From positions 1-64,000 of the forward strand of contig CASIAE010000009.1 of assembly GCA_949372605.1 (NCBI GenBank): DNA of 64,000 nucleotides, read 5' to 3'. Position numbers and translations under genes: made by a program. This DNA comes from an uncultured Flavobacteriaceae bacterium (GTDB lineage: Bacteria; Bacteroidota; Bacteroidia; Flavobacteriales; Flavobacteriaceae). The first letter of the stretch is position 1, and each line of letters opens with the position of its first letter. This document shows, piece after piece, positions 9,582 through 20,500 of the stretch. Under the pieces are notes generated by a model. That model ran no database searches. It was given only the letters and a program-made list of their open reading frames with translations, and was not told the DNA's origin.

Positions 9582-10553
9582 TCATTTTTGAATTCCACTA
9601 ATTTCTCGGACTTTTTCAACCAATAATGCCAATTCAAGGGTATTTTGGTTACTCCAAAGTGAACTTTCTGTTTTACCTTGGGCTATGCATTGATTGACCT
9701 CATTGATTTCATGTGTATAGCCGATTCCTAAGGTAGGTAAGTTGGTAGTTGATACTTCATCATTTCTGATTAAAGTAATGACTTCTGTATCGTGCCATCT
9801 TCCGGGTAAAACAATTTCAGCTTCTGTTCCACAAATTTTAGCTTCGTTCTCACTGTTGTTAGTAATTCCACAATATAAAACAGCTTGAGCATTTTTATAT
9901 TGAAAAATCATTGAGGTTTGAACATCTACACCTGTTGGACTAAACTGTGATTGCGCACTTATTTTTTCAGGTATGCCTAGGATTAAATAGGCTAAAAAAA
10001 TAGGGTAAATACCGATGTCATACAAAGCGCCACCTCCTTTATTTAAATCCATAAGCCTATGGGTAGGATCCGCATCCATTTTATAAAAAGAAAATTCAGA
10101 GTATAAAAATTTAACTTGTCCTAACACACCCTCATCTGCCCACTGTTTTGCTTTTTGAATTGCAGGATTAAAACGAGACCACAATGCTTCCATTAGAAAA
10201 CATTGATTGTTTTTTGCTGCAGCGATCATTTGCTTAATTTCCCTAGAATTTAATCCCAAGGGCTTTTCGCACAATACCGCTTTACCTTTTGCGAAGGCAG
10301 CAAGTGCTACACTTTTGTGATGATTATTAAGCCCAGCAACATAAACAACCAAAACTTCGGGATCATTAAATAAATCCTCATAACTACCATAACATCGATG
10401 GGCATTGAAATCATTTTTAAAACTTTCCGCGCGTCGAATGTCACTAGAAGCAACAGCCACCAATTGCGCTTCGGGAACTAAATTAAGATCAGAAGCGAAT
10501 TTCTTTGCAATATTCCCAAGCCCTGCGATCCCCCATTTGATCTTTTTATTCAT
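9582..10553 (-). CDS. Gfo/Idh/MocA family oxidoreductase (cytoplasmic)
   Basis: KIKWGIAGLGNIAKKFASDL; AVLCEKPLGLNSREIKQMIAAA. Confidence 0.85.
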   Translation of the reverse strand: MNKKIKWGIAGLGNIAKKFASDLNLVPEAQLVAVASSDIRRAESFKNDFNAHRCYGSYEDLFNDPEVLVVYVAGLNNHHKSVALAAFAKGKAVLCEKPLGLNSREIKQMIAAAKNNQCFLMEALWSRFNPAIQKAKQWADEGVLGQVKFLYSEFSFYKMDADPTHRLMDLNKGGGALYDIGIYPIFLAYLILGIPEKISAQSQFSPTGVDVQTSMIFQYKNAQAVLYCGITNNSENEAKICGTEAEIVLPGRWHDTEVITLIRNDEVSTTNLPTLGIGYTHEINEVNQCIAQGKTESSLWSNQNTLELALLVEKVREISGIQK

Positions 10554-10699
10554 GTTAAATATTTTAATCCAATTTAGTTAAATTCATGATTGTATTTTTA
10601 TTAAGTTAAATAATAGTTGATTTTTTAAAATTAAAAGCGATTTAAAATTTAAATAATAAATAAATATTGTATAAATTGTTTTATATTAAAATTAAACCA

Positions 10700-12289
10700 A
10701 TGAAAAAGTATATTTTATTAATATTCCTCACTCCATTTCTTTTTTCATGTGAACAAACGCAACTGCCAAATATAGTTTTTATAATGTCTGATGATCACGC
10801 ATATCAAGCTATCAGTGCATATGGTCACGACCTAAATAACACGCCAAATATTGATCGAATCGCAAATGAAGGAGCCTTATTTGAAAAAGGTTTTGTCACC
10901 AATTCAATTTGTGCGCCCAGCCGTGCAGTAATGTTGACAGGAAAACACAGTTTTGTGAATGGAAAAGTAGATAATGTTCAAAAATTTGACTGGGACCAGC
11001 CCAATTTTGCAAAAGTTTTAAAAGCCAATGGCTATCAAACCGCAATGATTGGTAAAATCCACTTGAACGGACTTCCTCAAGGGTTTGATTATTCTGCTGT
11101 TTTGCCTGGTCAAGGTCATTATTACAATCCAGATTTTATTATTAATGGAATCAAGGAGCGAATTCAGGGTTATGTTACTAAAATTACTACTGAGTTAAGC
11201 CTGGATTGGTTAAAAAATAAAAGAGAAAAAGACAAGCCGTTTTTACTATTATATCATCAAAAAGCACCTCACAGAAACTGGCAGTCTGAAGAAAAATATT
11301 TAACACTCTTTGATGACAAAACTTTTGATTTCCCCTCTAATTTTTTTGATGATTATCAAGGGAGAAATGCTGCTGCAGCTCAAGAAATGTTAATTTCCGC
11401 GACCGAAGAGCAGATTGAGGCTGCCCACGGAAATGGAGGTCATGGACGTTGGGGTCACGATTTTAAATTTTTAGTAGACCCTTATGGAAACAAAACCAGC
11501 TTTAAGCGAGAGCTAGATCGATTTACTCCGGAACAAAAGGAAGCGTGGCTAAATGTTTATACCCCTAAAAATGACGCCATGAAAGCTGCCAATCTTGAAG
11601 GAAAAGAATTGGCTTTGTGGAAATTCAATCGTTATTTAAAAGATTATCTAAGAACCATTCAATCCGTCGATGACGGTGTTGGAGAAGTATTAGATTACTT
11701 GGATGAAAATGGTTTAGCAGAAAACACTATCGTGATTTATACTTCGGATCAAGGATTTTACTTAGGAGAACACGGTTGGTTTGACAAAAGATTCATGTAT
11801 GAAGAATCTTTAAGAACTCCAATTTTGATGCGATATCCAAAAGAAATTAAGGCAGGAACTAAGGTCAATCAAATGATTCAAAACTTAGATTTTGCACCAA
11901 CATTTTTAGATTATGCAAATGTTCCGATTCCTGAGGACTTACAAGGAGAATCTTTTAGGAAAATAGTCAGTAAGGAACAAAGCGAATGGAGAGATGCCAT
12001 TTATTATACTTATTATGAATACCCGTCCGTTCACATGGTGAAAAGACACAATGGCGTTAGAACAGACCGATATAAATTAATTCATTTTTACTATGATATA
12101 GACGAATGGGAATTGTATGATCTACTCGCTGACCCTCAGGAAATGAAAAATCTATACGGGACTCCTGAATATGCAGAAGTTCAACAAATGATGCATAAAA
12201 GATTTACTGAAATGCGAGATAAATATGGTGATTCAGATGAATTGGATCAAATGCATATAGAAAGTTATTTAAGTAAAATGAAAAAATAA
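10700..12289 (+). CDS. Sulfatase, lipoprotein, formylglycine motif CAPSR
   Basis: Likely start ATG 10700 (MKKYILLIFLTPFLFSCEQ); PNIVFIMSDDHAYQAISAYG; NSICAPSRAVMLTGKHS; VIYTSDQGFYLGEHGWFDK. Confidence 0.92.
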   Translation: MKKYILLIFLTPFLFSCEQTQLPNIVFIMSDDHAYQAISAYGHDLNNTPNIDRIANEGALFEKGFVTNSICAPSRAVMLTGKHSFVNGKVDNVQKFDWDQPNFAKVLKANGYQTAMIGKIHLNGLPQGFDYSAVLPGQGHYYNPDFIINGIKERIQGYVTKITTELSLDWLKNKREKDKPFLLLYHQKAPHRNWQSEEKYLTLFDDKTFDFPSNFFDDYQGRNAAAAQEMLISATEEQIEAAHGNGGHGRWGHDFKFLVDPYGNKTSFKRELDRFTPEQKEAWLNVYTPKNDAMKAANLEGKELALWKFNRYLKDYLRTIQSVDDGVGEVLDYLDENGLAENTIVIYTSDQGFYLGEHGWFDKRFMYEESLRTPILMRYPKEIKAGTKVNQMIQNLDFAPTFLDYANVPIPEDLQGESFRKIVSKEQSEWRDAIYYTYYEYPSVHMVKRHNGVRTDRYKLIHFYYDIDEWELYDLLADPQEMKNLYGTPEYAEVQQMMHKRFTEMRDKYGDSDELDQMHIESYLSKMKK

Positions 12290-12316
12290 TATTTTTTTGA
12301 AGGGAATAAATAAGAT

Positions 12317-12346
12317 ACTCTTGGGGGAAACCTAAGAGTGTTTTTC
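12317..12346 (+). terminator. Intrinsic terminator downstream of the sulfatase gene
   Basis: actcttggg-ggaaa-cctaagagt stem (about 9 bp, one G.T) followed by gtttttc. Confidence 0.65.
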
Positions 12347-12470
12347 ATTTGATTTTCACTATTTATTTACTCATGGTTAGCTTAATAAAAAAATTCATTT
12401 ACATTAAATTTTAGATAATAGTTTTCAAAGTTTGTAATAATTCAACAGGCAAAAAATTTTATAAAAAAAG

Positions 12471-13328
12471 ATGAAGACCCTAAAAGAACTTATCGACCTT
12501 ATTTCACTTAAAAAAATTGATGAAAATCGATTTGAAGGAGAAAACTTTCAAACCCCTTGGGGAAGAGTTTTTGGTGGACAGGTATTGGCGCAATCTCTTC
12601 ATGCGGCTTATCAAACAGTCCCCAAAGACCGATTTGCACATTCTATGCACGGATACTTTATTTTGGGAGGAAACCTAGATTTACCCATAACTTATGAGGT
12701 AGACATCATTAGAGATGGAAAGAACTTTACGACCCGACGAGTAGTTGCCTTTCAAGAAGGTCACGCCATATTTAATATGTCAGCTTCGTTTCAATTAAAA
12801 CAGCCTGGGGTGGACCATCAAAACAGAATGCCTAATTATATTCCCCCCGAGAAATTATTGAGTGATTTAGAGCAGTTAGAAGCACAGAATATTTCTCCCA
12901 AAGTTTATGAAGTATTTAAAAAAATAAAACCAGAAGCCATTGAATTCCGCCCCGTTGAGCAGTTCAATCTTGTAAGTGAAATTAATACTGCTGCAGAAAG
13001 TAATTTTTGGTTAAAATCAAATGAGGCTACTCCTTTCGAAATGCCTATGCAGCAACAATTATTAGCCTACATATCTGATTATGGACTCCTGAGAACGGCA
13101 ACCTTACCCCACCGTAAAGAATTGAGTAAAGGGACTACTTTCTTTGCCAGTTTGGATCACGCTTTGTGGTTTCATCGCGATTTTAGTTTTGATCAGTGGT
13201 TGCTTTATTCCACCGATAGTCCAAGTGCTTCTAATTCAAGAGGATTTTCTAGGGGTTCTATATTTGACAGAAATGGACTGTTGATTGCCTCTGTTGCACA
13301 AGAGGGATTAATCAAACAAACACTTTAA
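12471..13328 (+). CDS. tesB: Acyl-CoA thioesterase II
   Basis: FQTPWGRVFGGQVLAQSLHAAYQTV; SLDHALWFHRDFSFDQWLLYSTDSPSASNSRGFSRG. Confidence 0.9.
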   Translation: MKTLKELIDLISLKKIDENRFEGENFQTPWGRVFGGQVLAQSLHAAYQTVPKDRFAHSMHGYFILGGNLDLPITYEVDIIRDGKNFTTRRVVAFQEGHAIFNMSASFQLKQPGVDHQNRMPNYIPPEKLLSDLEQLEAQNISPKVYEVFKKIKPEAIEFRPVEQFNLVSEINTAAESNFWLKSNEATPFEMPMQQQLLAYISDYGLLRTATLPHRKELSKGTTFFASLDHALWFHRDFSFDQWLLYSTDSPSASNSRGFSRGSIFDRNGLLIASVAQEGLIKQTL

Positions 13329-13419
13329 AATCATGTTTTAGGAATGTTTATTGATTTTAGTAGTCTTACGTTAGTCTTGGCCGATTTATTTTTAATTTGC
13401 ATCTAATTATTTTTATAAA

Positions 13420-14703
13420 ATGGAGATTGTTCTATTGCTTATTTCAGCAGCGATTCTGTTGCTACTACTTTTTCAGATTTTTAGAAAAAAGGAAGAGACG
13501 ACTGATTCTATTTCAGAGTTTCGGAAGCTGATTCAGAATGAATTCAATCAAAATCGAGAGGAGCTTGCTAAAAATTTTAGAGAAAATCGAATAGAATTTA
13601 CTCAAAGTATTGAAAGACTTAACGAAGCGTTAAGTAAAAAGGCCAAAGAGGATCGTGAGGAATTAAGGAATACGCTAAAAGACTTCCAAGAAGCTTTTTC
13701 CAAGAATGTACATGCTTTCAATGAATTGCAAAAACAGAATTTCGCAAGTATGGGACTTAAGCAAGATGAGCTCGTAAAATCCACTGAATTGAAGTTGGAG
13801 AAAATGCGTCAAACGGTTGATGAAAAATTACACAAAACACTTGAAGATCGACTGGGTAAATCTTTTGAAGTTGTCACCCAACAACTGTTGAGAGTTCAGA
13901 AAGGTTTGGGAGAAATGCAAACTTTGGCCTCGGGAGTAGGCGACTTAAAAAAGGTTTTAAGTAATGTTAAAACCAGTGGCGTTTTGGGAGAAATTCAATT
14001 GGGAAATATATTAGAACAAGTTTTAGCCCCTGAACAATATGCTGCCAATGTCAAAACTAAAAAAGGTTCAGATGCTTTGGTTGAATTTGCCATTAAGATG
14101 CCTGGTAGGAATACTGAAGAAGGCTCAGTTTACCTACCCATAGATGCGAAGTTCCCTCAAGAAGATTATCTAAGACTCCAAACTGCCTATGAAAACGCGG
14201 ATGTATTAGCAATTGAAACTTCTTTAAGAGACTTGCTCAATACCATCAAAAAATTTGCGAAAGACATTTCTCAAAAATACATTGATCCCCCGCACACAAC
14301 AGACTTTGGAATTATGTTCCTGCCTTTCGAAGGACTCTATGCAGAAGTAACGCGTCATCCAGCATTGATTGCTTTGTTACAAAGAGAGTATAAGATAATT
14401 ATCACTGGGCCAACGACATTGGCCGCTATGCTTAACAGCCTTCAGATGGGCTTTAAAACGCTTGCAATACAAAAGCGAAGCAGTGAGGTCTGGGAGATTT
14501 TGGCGAGTGTTAAAAAGGAATTTTCAACTTTTGGAGAAGTACTAGAAAAAGCGCAAAAGAAAATCAATGAGGCGGATCAAGAGCTCAACAAGTTGGTGAC
14601 AACAAGAACTAAAATGATGTTATCCAAACTGCGTAAAGTGGAGCAAATAGAGTCCGTAAAACCAGACGAAATTGACGAAGAAGATTTGCTAAAACTGGAT
14701 TAA
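13420..14703 (+). CDS. rmuC: DNA recombination protein RmuC
   Basis: LGEIQLGNILEQVLAPEQY; LPIDAKFPQEDYLRL; YIDPPHTTDFGIMFLPFEGLYAE. Confidence 0.93.
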   Translation: MEIVLLLISAAILLLLLFQIFRKKEETTDSISEFRKLIQNEFNQNREELAKNFRENRIEFTQSIERLNEALSKKAKEDREELRNTLKDFQEAFSKNVHAFNELQKQNFASMGLKQDELVKSTELKLEKMRQTVDEKLHKTLEDRLGKSFEVVTQQLLRVQKGLGEMQTLASGVGDLKKVLSNVKTSGVLGEIQLGNILEQVLAPEQYAANVKTKKGSDALVEFAIKMPGRNTEEGSVYLPIDAKFPQEDYLRLQTAYENADVLAIETSLRDLLNTIKKFAKDISQKYIDPPHTTDFGIMFLPFEGLYAEVTRHPALIALLQREYKIIITGPTTLAAMLNSLQMGFKTLAIQKRSSEVWEILASVKKEFSTFGEVLEKAQKKINEADQELNKLVTTRTKMMLSKLRKVEQIESVKPDEIDEEDLLKLD

Positions 14704-14704
14704 A

Positions 14705-16066
14705 TTAATAACCGACCATCACCTCAATATTTGGATATTGAGCAGCAAATTGTGCAACCCCTTTTTTAGTTACCTGCGTTTTCCAAAGGAATACTTTTTT
14801 TAGACCTTTCATTTTAGAAAACACTTCAAAAGATGCATCCGTTATACGAGTTCCATATAGGTTCAGTTCTGATAAGTTATCTAGACCTTCTAGATATGGA
14901 ACTCCCTTATTACTGATAAAATTTTTCTGAATTTTTAATCGAGTTAGATTTTTTAAGTTGGGTAAATAAGCCATTTCATCGTCACTTAAATTAGAATCTA
15001 TAATGGACAACCAAACAACATGCTCCTTTATTTTATCTAATGATTTAAGGTTTTCTTTTGTTATGTCTTCCCCAATGAACTTGAGATCTAAAACAGTATT
15101 TTTATTAGACAGAAACCGGAATTCAAAATTTTCATTTTCTAAATAAATCAAATCGTTTTCTGAGAGATCTTCCAAAACTAAGGTTTCAAGAAAAGGCTTT
15201 TCGCGAATATCCACTTCGTAAAGGTGGAGGAGTAATTTCTGAATTTTAGCATCTTCTCTAAACGACGTGATGGGTTGCTCAAGTTTAGCGCCTTCTTCTA
15301 TCCACCACTCGAGAATTTTGGTTTGATCGAAAGAAAGCGGTATTCCTGTTGGCGGCATAAACTTTTCATTTCTTTGGGACATAACAACCCGATTGAAAAT
15401 CGAACTCTTATAGGCATTTCTTTTCGTGATTCCAGTTTCATTTTCACCACCTTTCACCAGCAACTCAAAAACCGTCATATTCAAACCTCCAGAAGTGTTC
15501 TCATCATTGTGACAAACCATGCATTTATCTTCTAAAAAGGGATGAATCAAGTCTTCATAAACAAAAAGAGAATCAATAGATCGCGATGAGATGGTGCTTA
15601 TTTCTTCATAATCATCTCCAAGTTTTTCTTTAATTATTTCGGGGAGATTTTCAGTTAAATAATCTTCTCCATGGGTCATCGAACCACCATAATGTCCAGT
15701 AACAGTCAACAGTGTGATTACAATAACATTTCTGAACCGAGAGAGGAAAGTGTTTGGGGGAAGATTTGATGATTTATAGACCCAAACGAGAAAACAGATA
15801 ACGACAAATAGAATTCCACTCCAACGATGAATATCGATTTGAGATTCAAAATAATAACCATTGTCTCCAAGAAACCATCCAAATAACGAAGCAATTAAAC
15901 TACTTATAAAAGTGAAAAGCCAGCCCAAAGAGATCATTCTATTTTGGATAGTATTTTTTGAATTAGCAGAAAACTCAAAAATCATTGTGAGTAATACAAA
16001 TCCGATGGGTAGATGAACAACGAGTGGATGAAGGCTGCCTAAAAAATTTGATAAATCGTAGAACAT
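14705..16066 (-). CDS. Membrane protein: DUF2231-like N-terminus, single c-type cytochrome motif, C-terminal leucine-rich repeats
   Basis: LHPLVVHLPIGFVLLTMIFEF; CMVCHNDENTSGGLNM; LTRLKIQKNFISNKGVPYLEGLDNLSELNLYGTRITD. Confidence 0.8.
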   Translation of the reverse strand: MFYDLSNFLGSLHPLVVHLPIGFVLLTMIFEFSANSKNTIQNRMISLGWLFTFISSLIASLFGWFLGDNGYYFESQIDIHRWSGILFVVICFLVWVYKSSNLPPNTFLSRFRNVIVITLLTVTGHYGGSMTHGEDYLTENLPEIIKEKLGDDYEEISTISSRSIDSLFVYEDLIHPFLEDKCMVCHNDENTSGGLNMTVFELLVKGGENETGITKRNAYKSSIFNRVVMSQRNEKFMPPTGIPLSFDQTKILEWWIEEGAKLEQPITSFREDAKIQKLLLHLYEVDIREKPFLETLVLEDLSENDLIYLENENFEFRFLSNKNTVLDLKFIGEDITKENLKSLDKIKEHVVWLSIIDSNLSDDEMAYLPNLKNLTRLKIQKNFISNKGVPYLEGLDNLSELNLYGTRITDASFEVFSKMKGLKKVFLWKTQVTKKGVAQFAAQYPNIEVMVGY

Positions 16067-16075
16067 AGAAACTTA

Positions 16076-17536
16076 TTAAGAAAGAATTTCATTGACAACA
16101 TTTCCACTAACATCGGTCAGACGGTACCTTCTGCCTTGAAATTTAAAAGTGAGTTTTTCGTGGTCAATGCCCAACAGGTGCATCAATGTTGCCTGAAAGT
16201 CGTGTACATGTACAGGTCTTTCAGTAATATTATATCCGAATTCATCAGTAGCTCCCAGCGTAATTCCTTTTTTAATTCCTGCACCTGCCATAAAAATAGT
16301 AAAACACCTTGGGTGATGATCTCTGCCATAGTCGTCAGGTTTCAATAAACCCTGAGAGTAATTTGTTCTTCCAAATTCTCCTCCCCAGACCACTAAAGTG
16401 TCTTCCAAAAGACCTCTTTGTTTTAAGTCTTTAATCAACCCTGCAGTTGCTTGATCAACTTCCCTAGATTTATTACGAATACTTTTAGGCAAGGTGGAAT
16501 GCATGTCCCAACCTTGGTGATATAGCTGGATGAATTTAACATCTTTTTCTGCAAGTTTTCGCGCCATTAGACAATTGGCTGCAAAAGTACCAGGAGTTTT
16601 ACTGTCTTTTCCATAAAGGTCAAAGATGTATTCTGGTTCATCTGATAAATCCATTACTTCAGGAACTGAAGTTTGCATTCTGAAAGCCATTTCATATTGA
16701 GACATACGAGCCAGAATTTCAGGATCACCAATATCGGCATGTTGAATTTGTTGAAGCTTGTTCAAATATTTAAGTTGTTCTTCTCTTACATTAGCTGAAA
16801 CACCAGGTGGATTTTCTAAATATAAAACAGCATCTTTTCCAGCTCTAAACTGAACTCCTTGGTGTTCTGATGGTAAGAATCCATTCCCCCAGAGTTTAGA
16901 ATATAGTGGTTGTCCAGTTTCTCCTTTTGTAATCAACACAACAAATTCAGGCAAGTTCTTGTTGTCAGATCCCAGACCATAGCTAAGCCATGAACCTATC
17001 GAAGGTCTTCCCGGTAGTTGCGATCCTGTTTGAATCAATGTCATCGCTGGATCATGATTAATCGCATCTGTATGCATTGATTTTATGAAGCACAATTCGT
17101 CAACGATTTTCGCAGTATGCGGCATTAAATCACTCATCCAAGCCCCACTGTTTCCATGCTGCTTGAAATTAAAAAGCGAGCCTGCCATAGGGAAAGAATT
17201 TTGTCCAGCTGACATTCCCGTCAGCCGCTGTTCTCCAATAATACTTTTTGGAACTTCTTGACCAAACATCTCATTGAGTTTTGGTTTGTAATCAAAAAGA
17301 TCAAGTTGAGAGGGAGCACCACTTTGAAATAAATAAATTACCCGTTTCGCTTTGGGTGCAAAATGCGGGAGTTTTTGTTTGTTGCTGTCTAAAAGATTAA
17401 GGAAGTTACTGCTGCCATAGGCGTCAGTTGGGCTCATAAGGCTCCCCAAGGACAACGCCCCTAACCCCAATGAGGTTTTAGTTAAAAAATCCCTTCGGCT
17501 ATAGTTTTTATCGGAATGGTCGTGATTACAATTCAT
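16076..17536 (-). CDS. DUF1501 family protein with Tat-like signal, no T9SS domain
   Basis: YSRRDFLTKTSLGLGALSLGSL; VIYLFQSGAPSQLDLFDYKP; VVWGGEFGRTNYSQG...GRDHHPRCFTIFMAG. Confidence 0.88.
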   Translation of the reverse strand: MNCNHDHSDKNYSRRDFLTKTSLGLGALSLGSLMSPTDAYGSSNFLNLLDSNKQKLPHFAPKAKRVIYLFQSGAPSQLDLFDYKPKLNEMFGQEVPKSIIGEQRLTGMSAGQNSFPMAGSLFNFKQHGNSGAWMSDLMPHTAKIVDELCFIKSMHTDAINHDPAMTLIQTGSQLPGRPSIGSWLSYGLGSDNKNLPEFVVLITKGETGQPLYSKLWGNGFLPSEHQGVQFRAGKDAVLYLENPPGVSANVREEQLKYLNKLQQIQHADIGDPEILARMSQYEMAFRMQTSVPEVMDLSDEPEYIFDLYGKDSKTPGTFAANCLMARKLAEKDVKFIQLYHQGWDMHSTLPKSIRNKSREVDQATAGLIKDLKQRGLLEDTLVVWGGEFGRTNYSQGLLKPDDYGRDHHPRCFTIFMAGAGIKKGITLGATDEFGYNITERPVHVHDFQATLMHLLGIDHEKLTFKFQGRRYRLTDVSGNVVNEILS

Positions 17537-20500
17537 CTATCTTTTCGTGTATGTTTCATTGTGATTCAAAAGGGTATTGGCCACCAAAGTCATCGCCGCA
17601 GTTTTAGAAAGGCTAAGTCCCCTGTTGTATGGTGTTTCTCCTACATTAACCAATTTATATGCTTCTGAAGGTTTTGATTTATAATATTTAAGCTGAGAAG
17701 AATACAGTTCTTTGAGAATTTCAACTTCTTCTTTTTCAGGGTGACGAGAAGTCGCCAGTCGGAAACCATAATCGATTTGCTCCTCAATTGTTTTTCCTGC
17801 TTCAAGAAGGATACGTTGCGCAAAAACTCTTGAAGCCTCAAAAAACTGAGGGTCATTGAGTAAAACCAAAGCTTGAAGTGGGGTGGACGTAGTTTGTCTT
17901 TTTATGGTGCAAACTTCTCGGGAAGTTGCGTCAAAAGCCATCATGGAAGGCGGGGGGGAAGTTCTTCTTATAAAAGTATACAACCCACGGCGATACAAGT
18001 CTTCACCTTCCGATTCTTTATAATCAAGAAGAAACTGAGAGAAAGTATTTTTCTCTCTCCAAAGACCACTCGGTTGGTAAGGTCTTACGCTTTCTCCTCC
18101 AAATTTGTTATTGATCAAGCCACTCACTGAGAGAGCATTGTCTCTGATCATTTCAGCGGGTAAACGAGAACTATTTGCTCTGGACAAGTAAACATTTGTA
18201 GGGTCTATTTCGGTTAAACGCTCATTACTTATTGATTGTTGTTGGTAAGTCTTTGACAGCGCCATTTTCTTAATTAATTTCCTAACATCCCATTTGTTTT
18301 CAACAAAATCAATCGCAAGCCAATCTAAAAGTTGTGGATGAGAAGGCATGGAGCCTTGTACACCAAAATCAGTTGGAGTGCTCACCAAACCTTGCCCAAA
18401 CATCATGAGCCAAAATCGATTTACGGTAACTCTTGCAGTCAATGGATTTTCTTTATCAAAAAGCCATTGGCTCAATCCCAGCCTGTTTTTAGGAAGGCCT
18501 TTTTTCATCGGAGGAAGCACATGTGGCACTTTGGTCTCCACCGGAAAAGCAGGGGAGGTATAATCGCCTCTATTATAAAGGTAAGTCGTTCTGGGTTTTT
18601 CCATCTCCTCCATCACCATAACTTCTAAAACAGGAAAATATGCTTTTATGAATGCTTCCCTTTTTGTTTTTAAATCTTTTTCTAAAACTTTAATTTTAGC
18701 GTCAGAATTTACCCAGTGATCTTTAATCAGCGTTTCCTTGGGCTTTTCAATTTTGGACAAGGTGTTGTCATAGACCATTTTAACTTCAAGTGCAGTTAAT
18801 TTATCTTTATAAAATCTAAAATCATCCATTTTCCCTAAGAACAACCCGTTATCTCCTGTCGAAGCCTCTTTGGCTTTGCCGATAGTTAAAGGACGGGTTC
18901 TTTCTACTAATCCTTTTTGGAAAACTGGACTTACAGGTTTTATAGATTTATAAAGATTATTAATTATGGAATTGGTATTTATTTCAGCACCATTTTTAAA
19001 AAGTTTTATGCCATTGGATTTGCCACTTCCATCGTATGAAAAGGTTATTTGATTCCATTCATTAACTCGAATAGAATCTTCAGATTGAATGTGAATCATA
19101 TTGGAAGGCATGACGTTGATCAGCCTTAAATTTAAAAAATTATTTTGATCGAGGTACAAATCCCAACCCCTCCACAATTCGTTTTTTCCACCAGCAGACC
19201 CCAGAATGGTTTGTGTGAAATTAGGCTTTTTTTGACTGGTATTGATCCAAATACTTGCAGCAAAGGCATCGTTCCATTCCAAATTAGGAATTAAGGTTTC
19301 TTTAATGATTAATTGGTCATGATCATGTTTAAATTTTAAAGCATTTCCATTGATTCCCTTAACAACTTCAGGAGCTTCTGCCGCAGCTTTTATGTTTGAA
19401 TTACCATCAATATAAATCTTTGGCTTCTTTCCAGTTTTTTCAAAAGGAAAGTGAGCGATTAATTTTTTATCGATAGATTTTTGGGAGGGTAATTTGTCCT
19501 TGTAGGCATAAAAAGTCTCAAGATCTTTTTTGGTTAAAGAAATATTTTTTTCAATACTATTAATGTCTTTGTTAATCTGATCAATCTTACTTTGGGTTTC
19601 AGGGTCAGGGAGCGCTAAAAGAGGGCCGTAGTCTCCATCATCACCGGTCATTCCCAGTTCGCGTATGTTATTAAAAAATGAAGTAAGCTGATAGTAATCT
19701 TTTTGGGAAATGGGATCAAACTTATGGTCATGACATTTTGCACAGGCCACGGTTAGCCCCAGGAAAGCAGTGCTAATGGTTTCTGTTCTGTCAAAAACGT
19801 AATTCAAACGCCACTCTTCATCCACAACACCACCTTCAGCTGTCATGGGTGTATTTCTGTTAAATGCTGTTGCAAGCTTTTGGGTTGTTGTCGCATCGGG
19901 CAAAAGGTCTCCAGCGATTTGCCAAGTTACGAACTGGTCATAAGGCATGTTGGATTTGAGTGCTTCAAGGACCCAATCTCGCCAAGGCCACATGGTTCTT
20001 GCTCCATCTGCGTGAAGACCATGGGAGTCTGCATAACGAGAGAGATCCATCCAGTCCACTGTCAATCTTTCTGCGTGAGCATCCGTGGATAAGAGCCCTT
20101 CGATTAATTTTTCGTAAGCATTTTCATCAGGATTTTCAACAAAACTATTTATATCCTCAAGGGAAGGGGGAAGACCCGTAAGGTCAAACGTTATTCTTCT
20201 TATCAAGGTTTCTTTTGAAGCTGGTGATGAAAAACCCAAACCTTTTTCATCAAGTTTAAGTTTTACAAATTGATCAATAGGATTTGTCAGTCCCGGAAAT
20301 GCTTTAGAATCTAGATCTTTCTTTTTAGGAGGGATAAAAGACCAATGGTCTTTCCATTCCGCTCCTTGGTCTATCCATTTGAGTAGAATTGCTTTTTCTC
20401 GACTGTTGAGCGTAAGGTTTGAATCCGGATTAGGCATTATGACTGCAGGATCAGTACTCAAAATTCTGTGTGCGAGTTCACTGCTGTAGGTAGTACCAGG

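Noticed and set aside
15275-20181. Plus-strand ORFs opposite the cytochrome/DUF1501/DUF1553 genes
   Set aside because: Antisense shadows of strong minus-strand coding frames.
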